Positions 15,314 to 23,200 of a DNA stretch of 47,358 nt are shown piece after piece (the stretch's first letter is position 1; the number at the start of each line of letters is the position of its first letter). The stretch spans positions 1-47,358 of the forward strand of contig DFOK01000035.1 in NCBI GenBank assembly GCA_002376715.1. The letters are read 5' to 3'. The position numbers and the translations under genes are program-made. Source of the DNA: Bacteroidales bacterium UBA3543 (GTDB lineage Bacteria; Bacteroidota; Bacteroidia; Bacteroidales; UBA932). The notes under the pieces were generated by a model. That model did not search any database. It had not been told where the DNA came from and saw only the letters and a program-made list of their open reading frames with translations.

Positions 15314-17017
15314 ATGGTTTCAAATAGAAAAATATTGATTGTACCGGACAAATTCAAGGGTTCCTTGAGTGCTCCTGAAGTGGCAGACGCAATAGAAGAG
15401 GCCATAAAAATGCGTGCGGTACACATTTCAGAGGTGAAGATGGAAAAAATCCCAATGGCGGATGGTGGTGACGGGTCGTTGGATGTAATGTACGCCGCAC
15501 TTTCAAAGGATACTTCGTCCCAAGCGCATTTGGTGGATGTAGAGTGCTGTGATCCTCTCCGGAGACCTCTCAAAGCACCGATACTGCTCTTTCATAGAAA
15601 CGGCGAACAATGCGCCTTTATAGAGATGGCACAATGTTGCGGATTGACATTGCTCAAAGAGGAGGAACGGGATCCGCTTAAGACCGACACTTTCGGACTC
15701 GGACTGATGATCCGTGCCGCTGCCGAAGCCGGTGCACGAAGAATAATTATCGGTATCGGAGGTAGTGCAACCAACGATATGGGCTACGGTATCTGGGGTG
15801 AAAAGGGAAGCATATCTCCCGAGGAAATCGTGCGTATGTGCGAAAATATCTCCTTCCAAATAGCCTGCGATGTGGAGAATCTTTTGCTGGGCCCAAACGG
15901 AGCGACTATGGTCTATGCTCCGCAAAAGGGAGCAAATTGGATGACACTTCCACTGCTGGAGCAACGTATGGAGCTATATGCGGAAAAAGCACAATCTTTA
16001 CTGAAACAATTTGGAGGAGAATTTGCCGCACGCGCTACCCATATAGCAACTATCCTCGGAGGGGGAGCTGCAGGAGGAGTTGGAGCTGCTTTTTACGGCT
16101 TTTTCAAAGCAGAACTTCTGCCCGGATGGCAACTGTTTTCAGAAATGCTCTCCCTGGAAGAAAAAATAGCCTCCGCGGAAACAATTATCACAGGTGAAGG
16201 TCGTTTCGATTCCCAGAGTTTGAGCGGAAAACTCATTGATGGCATTGCCTTACTCTGCCGCAAATACGGCAAAAGTCCGGCGGTGGTGTGTGGCGAGAGC
16301 CTGGTCGGCCCCGAACTGCTTAAAAAACATAAAATAGGCAATGTCTATCAATTGATGGATATCTGTCCCGACAGGCAGACCTCTATCTTGTCGGCAGAAA
16401 CATTACTCAAAGGCACAGATCCGAGACTCATCGAGGTCGGATGTGATGAAGCGGGCCGCGGATGCCTTGCAGGACCGGTATTTGCAGCCGCGGTGGTCCT
16501 TCCCAAAGGTTTTTCTCACCCGCTGTTAAACGATTCTAAGCAGCTTAACGCCCATCAAAGGGAGAAGCTGAGGGAGATAATAGAGCGAGAAGCCATGGCT
16601 TGGAGTGTTGTCTCCATAGATGCACAGGAGATAGACCGCATCAATATTCTCAACGCCTCCATAGAGGGGATGCATAGGGCAATTGACGACCTAAAAGATG
16701 CCGGTGGAAAAAAGGTGACTCCTTCACTGATTTTTGTAGATGGCAACAGATTCAAACCCTACGGGGAAATACCCCATCACTGCATAGTCAAAGGCGATGG
16801 CAAATTAAGTTGCATTGCAGCGGCTTCTATCCTGGCCAAAACCCATAGGGATGAATATATGCGGCACCTTGCGACCGAATATCCCCAATACGGATGGGAA
16901 GAAAACATGGCCTATCCGACAGCGAAACATAGGGAGGCTATTGCCCTTTACGGCCTCACTCCATATCATCGCCGTTCATTCAATCTGACTGATAACCAAT
17001 TGAATTTGCATATTTAA
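15314..17017 (+). CDS. Glycerate kinase-ribonuclease HII fusion protein
   Basis: A single 567-aa frame holding two complete-looking enzymes. Residues 1 to about 365 match glycerate 2-kinase of the GlxK/GarK type: KILIVPDKFKGSLSAPEVA, IPMADGGDGS, GIGGSATNDMGYG, ACDVENLLLGPNGA, ILGGGAAGGVGAAF and TGEGRFDSQSLSGK. A segment of about 25-30 residues after GGSATND is shorter than usual. Residues about 370-567 match RNase HII (rnhB), which cuts RNA in RNA-DNA hybrids: the four metal acids are Asp378 and Glu379 (CDEAGRG), Asp476 (FVDGNRFKP) and Asp495 (KGDGK). The junction DPRLIEVGCDEAGRG has no linker and no ATG; the nearest in-frame internal start is a TTG for residue 359. The next gene, EF-G2, has its own promoter. 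Confidence 0.9.
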   Translation: MVSNRKILIVPDKFKGSLSAPEVADAIEEAIKMRAVHISEVKMEKIPMADGGDGSLDVMYAALSKDTSSQAHLVDVECCDPLRRPLKAPILLFHRNGEQCAFIEMAQCCGLTLLKEEERDPLKTDTFGLGLMIRAAAEAGARRIIIGIGGSATNDMGYGIWGEKGSISPEEIVRMCENISFQIACDVENLLLGPNGATMVYAPQKGANWMTLPLLEQRMELYAEKAQSLLKQFGGEFAARATHIATILGGGAAGGVGAAFYGFFKAELLPGWQLFSEMLSLEEKIASAETIITGEGRFDSQSLSGKLIDGIALLCRKYGKSPAVVCGESLVGPELLKKHKIGNVYQLMDICPDRQTSILSAETLLKGTDPRLIEVGCDEAGRGCLAGPVFAAAVVLPKGFSHPLLNDSKQLNAHQREKLREIIEREAMAWSVVSIDAQEIDRINILNASIEGMHRAIDDLKDAGGKKVTPSLIFVDGNRFKPYGEIPHHCIVKGDGKLSCIAAASILAKTHRDEYMRHLATEYPQYGWEENMAYPTAKHREAIALYGLTPYHRRSFNLTDNQLNLHI

Positions 17018-17036
17018 TGCAAAAAACATAAATTTG
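17005..17036 (+). promoter_or_regulatory. Promoter of the EF-G2 gene (TTTG-N20-TAAATTTG)
   Basis: TTTG at 17005-17008 and TAAATTTG at 17029-17036 are both exact consensus with a 20-bp spacer. The -33 box lies inside the last codons of the kinase-RNase HII gene. The leader to the ATG at 17105 is about 60 nt. Confidence 0.75.
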
Positions 17037-17104
17037 TGGGCTATTTTCGACGGAAAAACACTCTTGCAATTAACAAATAAATATATTCAAAATCGATCTA
17101 TACA

Positions 17105-19222
17105 ATGAAAACTTACTCCACAGACAAGATCAGAAATATCGTTCTATTGGGAGGTACAAGGTCAGGTAAAACTACTTTTGCCGAAGCTATGCTTTTCGAG
17201 GGCAAAGTAATTGACCGAAGAGGTACAGTTGAAGCCAAGAACACTGTTTCTGACAACACCGAAGTCGAGCAGCTCTTCCAGCGCTCCATTTATTCCACTC
17301 CACTCTTTGCAGAGTTTATGGACCACAAGCTCAATATAATCGATGCACCCGGTGCTGACGATTTCATAGGCGGCGTGGTTTCGGCAATGAAGGTGTGCGA
17401 CTCCGGTATCATGCTCATAAATGCACAGCAGGGTGTTGAGGTTGGTACCGAGATTCACGGACGCTATGCAGAAGAGCGCAATTTCCCCGTAGTGCTGGCA
17501 GTCAATCAGCTCGAAACCGAGAAAGCCAACTGGGAAAACACCATAGACAGCATTCATCAGGCATTTGGTTCTAAAGCAGTTGTATTTCAGTATCCCGTTA
17601 ATCCCGGCCTGGGCTTCGATAGCTTTATCGATGTCCTCACAATGAAGATGTACAAATACAAAGATGATAATGGCACACGTGAGGTGCTTGAGATCCCCGC
17701 AGACCAGATGGACAGGGCCGAAGAGATGCGTGCATCCCTTATGGAGATGGCGGCAGAGAGCGATGAGTCTTTGATGGAGAAGTTTTTCGAAGATGGTGAA
17801 CTATCGGAAGAGGATATGAATAAAGGTCTCAACATCGGCTTTGTAAAGGGAGAACTCTATCCCATTTTCTGTCTCTCTGCAAAGAAATGCATCGGCGTGA
17901 AACGTATCATGCAGTTTATGCTGGATGTTGCTCCCGCTCCTTCGGAGAAAGTGGATGGTCCCACCTCGCTTTTCGTTTATAAATCATCCGTAGAGCAGCA
18001 TCTCGGTGATGTATCATACTTCAAAGTTATGTCCGGTAAAATCGGCGAGGCTCAGGATTTGGTCAATCCCGTTACAGGTAATAAAGAGAGAGTTTCAGCT
18101 CTTTACGCCGTAGCCGGCAAGAAAAAAGAGAAAGTTTCCGAGCTTCTGGCAGGTGACCTGGGTTGTACCGTAAAACTCCGAAACGTAAAGACCAACCAGA
18201 CCCTCAACCAGCCCGGATATGAGGAGGTTGTTGAGCCCATAGTATTCCCTCCCTCCAGATACCGCACCGCCATCAAAGCAAAGGACGAGAAAGATGAGGA
18301 GAAGTTGGGCGAAGCTCTCAACCGCGCGGCAGCAGAGGATCCCACAATGGTAGTGGAGTATTCCAAAGAACTCAAGCAAACCATCCTCAACGGCCAGGGC
18401 GAGCAGCACATCAATATCCTAAAATGGCACCTCAACAACACCAACAAACTCGAGATTGATCTCTTCGCTCCGAAGATTCCCTATCGAGAGACAATCACCA
18501 AGGTTGCAAATGCCACCTATCGTCACAGAAAACAGTCAGGTGGTGCAGGTCAATTCGGTGAGGTTACTCTCCTTGTCGAACCTATCATAGAGGGAGTCGA
18601 GACTACCGCAAAATTCAAGATTGACGGTAAAGAGCAAGTGCTCAACGTTAGAGCCAAAGAGGAGTTTGAGCTGGATTGGGGCGGAAAATGGGAATTCTAC
18701 AACTGTGTCGTAGGCGGCGCCATCGATGCCAACTTCATGCCCGCCATCAAGAAGGGTATCATGCAGAGATTGGAGGAAGGTCCTCTTACAGGTTCTTATG
18801 CCCGTGACATCCGTGTATTCGTTTATGACGGTAAAATGCACCCGGTTGATTCTAAGGAAATCGCCTTCATTATTGCCGGCCGTAACGCCTTTAGAGAGGC
18901 CTTCAAGAATGCCGGTCCGAAGATTATGGAGCCCATTTATTTGGTAGAGGTGCTTGTGCCGGGCGACTGCATGGGCGATGTTATGAGCGACATCCAAAAC
19001 CGTCGCGGCATGATTGAGGGAATGAGCTCTAAAAAGGGTTTCCAGGTGCTTCGTGCACGCGTTCCTCTGGCAGAGCTTTACAGGTATTCCACCACTTTGA
19101 GCTCTCTTACTTCAGGCCGTGCGACCTTTACACAGGAACTTCTCGAGTATCAGCAGGTACCTGCCGACATACAGGAAAAACTCCTCAAGGAATACGAAGC
19201 TGAGGCTCAAGAGGAAGACTAG
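17105..19222 (+). CDS. EF-G paralog (EF-G2-like, GTPase-defective)
   Basis: A 705-aa translational GTPase-like protein with the five-domain EF-G layout, but its G motifs are eroded. The P-loop GGTRSGKTT (16-24) remains. The usual DTPGH is DAPGADD (80-86), so the catalytic His is lost. G4 NKxD is NQLE (134-137), and no RGITI switch is seen. The rest (domain IV YRHRKQSGGAGQFGEV, C-terminal EVLVPGDCMGDVMSDIQNRR) is intact. This agrees with the published Bacteroides thetaiotaomicron EF-G2, reported to support translation without GTP hydrolysis and to matter in gut colonisation. It is not the main EF-G. It has a strong own promoter, and its TAG stop overlaps the GTG of the ABC ATPase gene. Confidence 0.92.
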   Translation: MKTYSTDKIRNIVLLGGTRSGKTTFAEAMLFEGKVIDRRGTVEAKNTVSDNTEVEQLFQRSIYSTPLFAEFMDHKLNIIDAPGADDFIGGVVSAMKVCDSGIMLINAQQGVEVGTEIHGRYAEERNFPVVLAVNQLETEKANWENTIDSIHQAFGSKAVVFQYPVNPGLGFDSFIDVLTMKMYKYKDDNGTREVLEIPADQMDRAEEMRASLMEMAAESDESLMEKFFEDGELSEEDMNKGLNIGFVKGELYPIFCLSAKKCIGVKRIMQFMLDVAPAPSEKVDGPTSLFVYKSSVEQHLGDVSYFKVMSGKIGEAQDLVNPVTGNKERVSALYAVAGKKKEKVSELLAGDLGCTVKLRNVKTNQTLNQPGYEEVVEPIVFPPSRYRTAIKAKDEKDEEKLGEALNRAAAEDPTMVVEYSKELKQTILNGQGEQHINILKWHLNNTNKLEIDLFAPKIPYRETITKVANATYRHRKQSGGAGQFGEVTLLVEPIIEGVETTAKFKIDGKEQVLNVRAKEEFELDWGGKWEFYNCVVGGAIDANFMPAIKKGIMQRLEEGPLTGSYARDIRVFVYDGKMHPVDSKEIAFIIAGRNAFREAFKNAGPKIMEPIYLVEVLVPGDCMGDVMSDIQNRRGMIEGMSSKKGFQVLRARVPLAELYRYSTTLSSLTSGRATFTQELLEYQQVPADIQEKLLKEYEAEAQEED

Positions 19223-19875
19223 TGATTGTAGCCGAACATATCAAAAAATCCTTCGGGACGCTCGTCGTCCTGAAGGATATTTGTTTTCAGGCGGATGCTG
19301 CTGAAGTTGTCAGCATTGTCGGAGCCAGCGGCGCCGGTAAATCTACTCTTCTGCACATTCTCGGAACACTTTCCAAACCCGACAGCGGACGGGTTACCAT
19401 TGATGGGACTAATGTTCTTGCTCTTTCGGACAAAGAACTGGCCCGTTTCCGCAACACCAGGATCGGATTTGTTTTTCAGGCACATCATCTGCTTCCTGAA
19501 TTTACGGCGCTTGAAAATATTATGATTCCCGCCTTGATTGCCGGAAAGAGCCGCAAAAAGGCCTCTTCAGAGGCTATGGAACTACTCGAACAGCTGGGAT
19601 TGGGCGAAAGAACAAATCACAAACCCTCCGAGCTCAGCGGAGGCGAACAGCAACGTGTAGCCATTGCCCGCGCTCTGGTCAACCGGCCGGCAGTTCTTTT
19701 TGCAGATGAACCCTCCGGCAACCTCGACAGCAAGAACAAAGGTGAACTTCATCGCCTCTTTTTCGACCTGAGGGACAAATATGGCATTACCATTGTCATA
19801 GTCACTCACGACAAGGAGCTTGCAGCCCTCTCGGACAGGACTCTCGAGATGAAAGACGGGGAGTTTGTCGGATAG
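19222..19875 (+). CDS. ABC transporter ATP-binding protein (LolD-like)
   Basis: A 217-aa ATPase with Walker A GASGAGKST (34-42), the Q-loop region GFVFQAHHLLPEFTALEN, signature LSGGEQQR (138-145), Walker B VLFADEPSGNLD (158-169) and the H-loop VTHDKEL. The PEFTALEN and DEPSGNLDS text is typical of the LolD/MacB/FtsE group, which serves permeases of the FtsX type. In LolCDE the complex extracts lipoproteins from the inner membrane. No permease is adjacent: the nearest of the right type is the orphan at 25906-27141 on the other strand. The start is GTG, overlapping the EF-G2 stop by one base. Confidence 0.88.
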   Translation: MIVAEHIKKSFGTLVVLKDICFQADAAEVVSIVGASGAGKSTLLHILGTLSKPDSGRVTIDGTNVLALSDKELARFRNTRIGFVFQAHHLLPEFTALENIMIPALIAGKSRKKASSEAMELLEQLGLGERTNHKPSELSGGEQQRVAIARALVNRPAVLFADEPSGNLDSKNKGELHRLFFDLRDKYGITIVIVTHDKELAALSDRTLEMKDGEFVG

Positions 19876-19879
19876 TCGG

Positions 19880-20635
19880 ATGAGCATTTTCAGATTCAAA
19901 AGATTCAGTCTCTCCAATGAGAAGTCCGCGATGAAGGTCAACACCGATGGTGTGCTACTCGGGGCCTGGGTAGATCTTCAACAAGACTCCAAGCCACCTA
20001 ATTCCCCTTTAAAAGTATTGGATATCGGCACAGGGACAGGTGTCATAGCTCTGGTGATAACTCAGCGCTGCGAAGGCAATGCTCTTGTTACCGGCATAGA
20101 TATCGATCCTGATTCCGCTCAGGAGGCAAAAGAGAACTTTGCCAATTCTCCCTGGAGTGGGGTTCTGACTGCCCGCAATATATCGTTTCAGGAGTTTGCG
20201 GCCGACTATGGAAGGGAACGTTTCGATCTATTAGTCTCCAATCCACCCTATTTCATAGATTCACAGAAAGCCCCTTCCCTCAGACGTAGCACGGCACGCC
20301 ATAACGACACTTTGGAATTTGAGGAGATACTCGACGGGGCAATAAACGTTCTTGCTCCCGAAGGACGGCTGGCGCTGATACTTCCTGTGGAGGAGAGCCG
20401 TGTTTTCGAGCGAAAAGCCAATCTGAAGGGGTTGGAACTCACCCGCCTATGTCTGGTGAGATCTCTACCCGATACACCGCCGAAAAGAGCTTTGATGGAG
20501 TTTTCTTTCAAAGACAATCCTGGCGACAATGCCACCGGAGCCGCAATCACGACCGAAGAACTGATAATACAAACAAAAAGCGACTTTACCCGAGAGTATA
20601 AGTCGCTTACCTGTGAATTTTATCTCAATTTTTAA
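19880..20635 (+). CDS. TrmN6-like tRNA1(Val) adenine-N6 methyltransferase
   Basis: A 251-aa SAM-dependent methyltransferase. The start ATG at 19880, four bases after the ABC gene stop, is preferred over a TTG at 19865. The N-terminal FRFKRFSLSNEKSAMKVNTDGVLLG is the YfiC/TrmN6 lead-in, followed by the SAM-binding DIGTGTG (48-54), an acidic GIDIDPDSA, and the N6-adenine signature NPPYF (121-125). It would methylate A37 of tRNA1(Val) in the cytoplasm, though a related rRNA or protein target is possible. It is the last gene of the run after EF-G2, and its last 4 bp overlap the convergent Spy-like gene. Confidence 0.88.
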   Translation: MSIFRFKRFSLSNEKSAMKVNTDGVLLGAWVDLQQDSKPPNSPLKVLDIGTGTGVIALVITQRCEGNALVTGIDIDPDSAQEAKENFANSPWSGVLTARNISFQEFAADYGRERFDLLVSNPPYFIDSQKAPSLRRSTARHNDTLEFEEILDGAINVLAPEGRLALILPVEESRVFERKANLKGLELTRLCLVRSLPDTPPKRALMEFSFKDNPGDNATGAAITTEELIIQTKSDFTREYKSLTCEFYLNF

Positions 20636-21150
20636 TTTTTTTCCATCTCTTCAGACCCGGAATCCTTGGAATCTTTCTGACCGGAACCTTTAGTTCTAAA
20701 CCCGCGGATCATTTTTATACGAAACTTCTCCTCCGCCACATAGAGTTTGGCTATTTTTTCTACAGGGAGCACTTTCTTGAATTCAGCGGCATATTTGACA
20801 AAAATCTCATCCTGCGCGGCAATGCTCGCAACATATTCGTCAATTCTTTTCTGAAGCTCAGTCTCGGTAAGTTTCTCTCCGGACTTATTTTTAAGGGCCT
20901 GGAGAGCCTTTATGCTTTTTGAGTGTGCCTTTTGGCTCTCTTTGAGAAATTGGTTATACACCGGCCAGAAGAGCTGAGCCTCTTCCGGTGTGAGGTCTAT
21001 CTCAGAGGTGAAAAATGCAATTTTTTCATTATGCAACTTGTTGAATATCTCCTCGTGCTGGGATTTTCTTCCCAGCCTCTGAGGTTTGTCCTGAGCATAA
21101 GCGCCAAAACAAAGTGCAACTGTCATGATAATTAAAATAAATCGTCTCAT
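20632..21150 (-). CDS. Spy/CpxP-like periplasmic protein
   Basis: A 172-aa protein with a signal peptide (1-19, AYAQ cleavage) and an alpha-helical mature part. The IDLTPEEAQLFWPVYNQFLK segment (51-70) recalls the LTxxQ repeat of Spy/CpxP periplasmic chaperone-sensors. Two more long helices (71-150) follow, then a Lys/Ser/Gly tail. The function is inferred: helical chaperone or stress sensor. It is the third gene after an ECF sigma factor and a one-TM protein, 7 bp downstream of the latter, which suggests it belongs to the sigma regulon. Confidence is fair for the fold class and low for the role. Confidence 0.6.
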   Translation of the reverse strand: MRRFILIIMTVALCFGAYAQDKPQRLGRKSQHEEIFNKLHNEKIAFFTSEIDLTPEEAQLFWPVYNQFLKESQKAHSKSIKALQALKNKSGEKLTETELQKRIDEYVASIAAQDEIFVKYAAEFKKVLPVEKIAKLYVAEEKFRIKMIRGFRTKGSGQKDSKDSGSEEMEKN

Positions 21151-21157
21151 ATCTTCT

Positions 21158-21646
21158 CTATTTTTCGTCGTAATACAACTGTGCCAAATCCATTGACGAG
21201 TACTGTGTTGCCAACCAGGTAACTACTTCTTCTTCGTCAAATACAGGCTCTTCATCATCGAAATCTTCATACCCGAGCTCCTCTTCAATCGGGTAGATGA
21301 AACTGCTCCTGATCAACCCTTTTTCAATCATTTTCGCATAATAGGAATCTTCGGTATCTGAAGGCTTATTAAGGGTGCCGGTCAATCTCAACACACCATA
21401 TCCCATGCCGAAAATCACTCCGAATGTACAGGCAAGCAAGAGTGCCGGCTTGAGGACATTAAACCACCTACTACCGCGTGAAGAAGTGACAACTTCCCGT
21501 ACCTCTTCATTTTGAACAATGCCTGCCAAAGAGAGAATCTTCTCCTCGAGAGATTCCAAATATCCTTCGGGAGCCTTGAAGGGATTGCGCTTCAAATGTG
21601 GGTCGTCGTGTATGTCGTGTTGCTGATTCATATAACTTTTAGACAT
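21158..21646 (-). CDS. Single-TM protein, probable anti-sigma factor
   Basis: A 162-aa protein with a cytoplasmic N-terminal part (RNPFKAPEGYLESLEEKILSL, 20-40), one transmembrane helix (about 64-87) and a very acidic C-terminal tail (EELGYEDFDDEEPVFDEEEV) in the periplasm. The NPFKAPEGYL motif recurs in small Bacteroidetes proteins encoded next to ECF sigma factors. No zinc-binding or FecR domain is seen, so an anti-sigma role rests on gene order and topology. It lies 17 bp after the sigma gene, with the Spy-like gene 7 bp downstream. A second ATG at 21631 is possible. Confidence 0.6.
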   Translation of the reverse strand: MSKSYMNQQHDIHDDPHLKRNPFKAPEGYLESLEEKILSLAGIVQNEEVREVVTSSRGSRWFNVLKPALLLACTFGVIFGMGYGVLRLTGTLNKPSDTEDSYYAKMIEKGLIRSSFIYPIEEELGYEDFDDEEPVFDEEEVVTWLATQYSSMDLAQLYYDEK

Positions 21647-21663
21647 TAAATCGAATAAAAGGT

Positions 21664-22206
21664 TTAATATCCCTCTTTTTTGAGGTATTCCTGTACCTTG
21701 TTGAAAGCGTGGTGATAAGAGGCTTTTAAGGCTCCGACCGAAATACCCATTATTTCGGAAATGTCCTCATACTTTATTTCGTGGAAATAACGCATAATGA
21801 AGACACTTTTCTGCTTCGGCGGAAGGGTGGCTATTGCTTTCTGGAGAGAAAGTTGGAGTTGATCCCCGTCAAAAAGCGGATCGGATTCGATGAATGAAGC
21901 CATATCTGCATCCGGGTCACGGAATGTAAAAGTCGCCCGGAGTCTTTTCCTCTTTAGAAAGGTAAGGCTCTCATTGGTAGCGATGCGATAAAGCCAGGTA
22001 TAAAGCTTGGATTCCTCCCTGAATGCGGGAAGAGCATTCCAAACTTTTATAAAGGTCTCCTGCAGGATATCGTCGGCATCATTGTGATCGGCCACCAGCT
22101 GTCTGATATGCCAGTAGAGACGCTCTCCATATTTGCGCACGATGAAGGTAAAAGCGCGCTCAGGCTGACCGGATTTGTACAATCTTATGATATCGCTATC
22201 TTCCAT
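21664..22206 (-). CDS. ECF-type RNA polymerase sigma factor
   Basis: A 180-aa sigma-70 factor with only regions 2 and 4. Region 2 spans about 20-88, with DILQETFIKVWNALP and LYTWLYRIATNESLTFLKRK binding the -10 region and core. Region 4 spans about 125-175, with LPPKQKSVFIMRYFHEIKYE and ISVGALKASYHHAFNKVQ as helix-turn-helix. The start is the ATG at 22206; the in-frame TTG at 22209 is rejected. Its gene begins 32 bp after the transketolase C-half, so it could be read from the transketolase promoter as well as from its own; I see no clear -7 box between them. It probably controls an envelope-stress response with the two genes downstream. Confidence 0.93.
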   Translation of the reverse strand: MEDSDIIRLYKSGQPERAFTFIVRKYGERLYWHIRQLVADHNDADDILQETFIKVWNALPAFREESKLYTWLYRIATNESLTFLKRKRLRATFTFRDPDADMASFIESDPLFDGDQLQLSLQKAIATLPPKQKSVFIMRYFHEIKYEDISEIMGISVGALKASYHHAFNKVQEYLKKEGY

Positions 22207-22238
22207 CAATGATGATTATCTTCCGACAATATTCTTTC

Positions 22239-23189
22239 TTATGCGCCGGTAATCTCCTTTACTGCTGCAACTATATGTGCTGCGTCCAGCCCGTAAGCTG
22301 ACAACAACTGAGCCGGCTTACCGCTCTGGCCGAAACGATCGTTGACTGCAACAAATCTCATCGGTACGGGATGTTCCCTTGCCAGCAGACCTGCAACAGC
22401 TTCTCCGAGTCCTCCGGCCATCAGGTGCTCTTCAGCGCAAACTACACGGCCGGTCTTTACCGCAGAAGATATGACTGTTTCTCCATCAAGAGGTTTAATG
22501 GTATGGATATCGATAAGATCTACGCTTATACCTTCCGTAGCGAGGATTTCAGCCGCCTGAATTGCCTCCCAGACAAGATGTCCGGTTGCAATTACGGTAA
22601 CGTCGGATCCCTCGTTGAGATGCAGCGCTTTCCCGATTTCTAATACCTGATCTTCAGGTGTGAAGTTAGGCACTCCGGGACGTCCGAATCTCAGATAGAC
22701 GGGGCCTTGCCAGGCTGCTGCAGCGATGGTGGCCGCTTTGGTCTGGTTATAGTCGCAAGGATTGATTACCACCATATTGGGGAGCATCCGCATCAGTCCG
22801 ATGTCCTCCAGTATCTGGTGAGTGGCACCATCTTCGCCGAGTGTGATACCGGCGTGGGATGCAGCTATCTTGACATTGGTCTCAGAGTAGCAGACCACCT
22901 GACGGATCTGATCGTATACCCTGCCTGCAGCAAAATTTGCGAATGTGCCGGCAAAAGGAATATAACCGCCAATTGCAAGTCCTGCCGCCATTCCCATCAT
23001 ATTTGCCTCAGCTATGCCGCATTGGAAGAACCTTTCAGGATGCGCTTTTGCAAATGCATCCATCTTAACCGAACCCGTAAGGTCTGCGCAAAGCGCAACC
23101 ACTTTAGGGTTTATGGCACCGAGATGCGAAAGACCCGCTCCAAAACCCGAACGGGTATCTTTATTTCCTGTATTGATATATTTTTTCAT
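22239..23189 (-). CDS. Transketolase, C-terminal (pyrimidine-binding) subunit
   Basis: A 316-aa half-transketolase that pairs with the N-terminal subunit encoded upstream. It carries the pyrimidine/thiamine-activating Glu61 in FFQCGIAEANMMGMAAGLA, the middle domain with IPFAGTFANFAAGRVYDQIR, and the transketolase C-terminal domain (ITEGI/DLIDIHTIKPLDGETV, about 200-300). Together the two subunits transfer two-carbon ketol units in the pentose phosphate pathway. The gene follows its partner by 11 bp and precedes the ECF sigma gene. Confidence 0.93.
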   Translation of the reverse strand: MKKYINTGNKDTRSGFGAGLSHLGAINPKVVALCADLTGSVKMDAFAKAHPERFFQCGIAEANMMGMAAGLAIGGYIPFAGTFANFAAGRVYDQIRQVVCYSETNVKIAASHAGITLGEDGATHQILEDIGLMRMLPNMVVINPCDYNQTKAATIAAAAWQGPVYLRFGRPGVPNFTPEDQVLEIGKALHLNEGSDVTVIATGHLVWEAIQAAEILATEGISVDLIDIHTIKPLDGETVISSAVKTGRVVCAEEHLMAGGLGEAVAGLLAREHPVPMRFVAVNDRFGQSGKPAQLLSAYGLDAAHIVAAVKEITGA

Positions 23190-23200
23190 ATTGCCGGATT

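Noticed and set aside
17105..19222. Gene considered as the main EF-G (fusA).
   Set aside because: The G motifs DAPGA and NQLE depart from functional EF-G, and the gene is not next to ribosomal protein genes.
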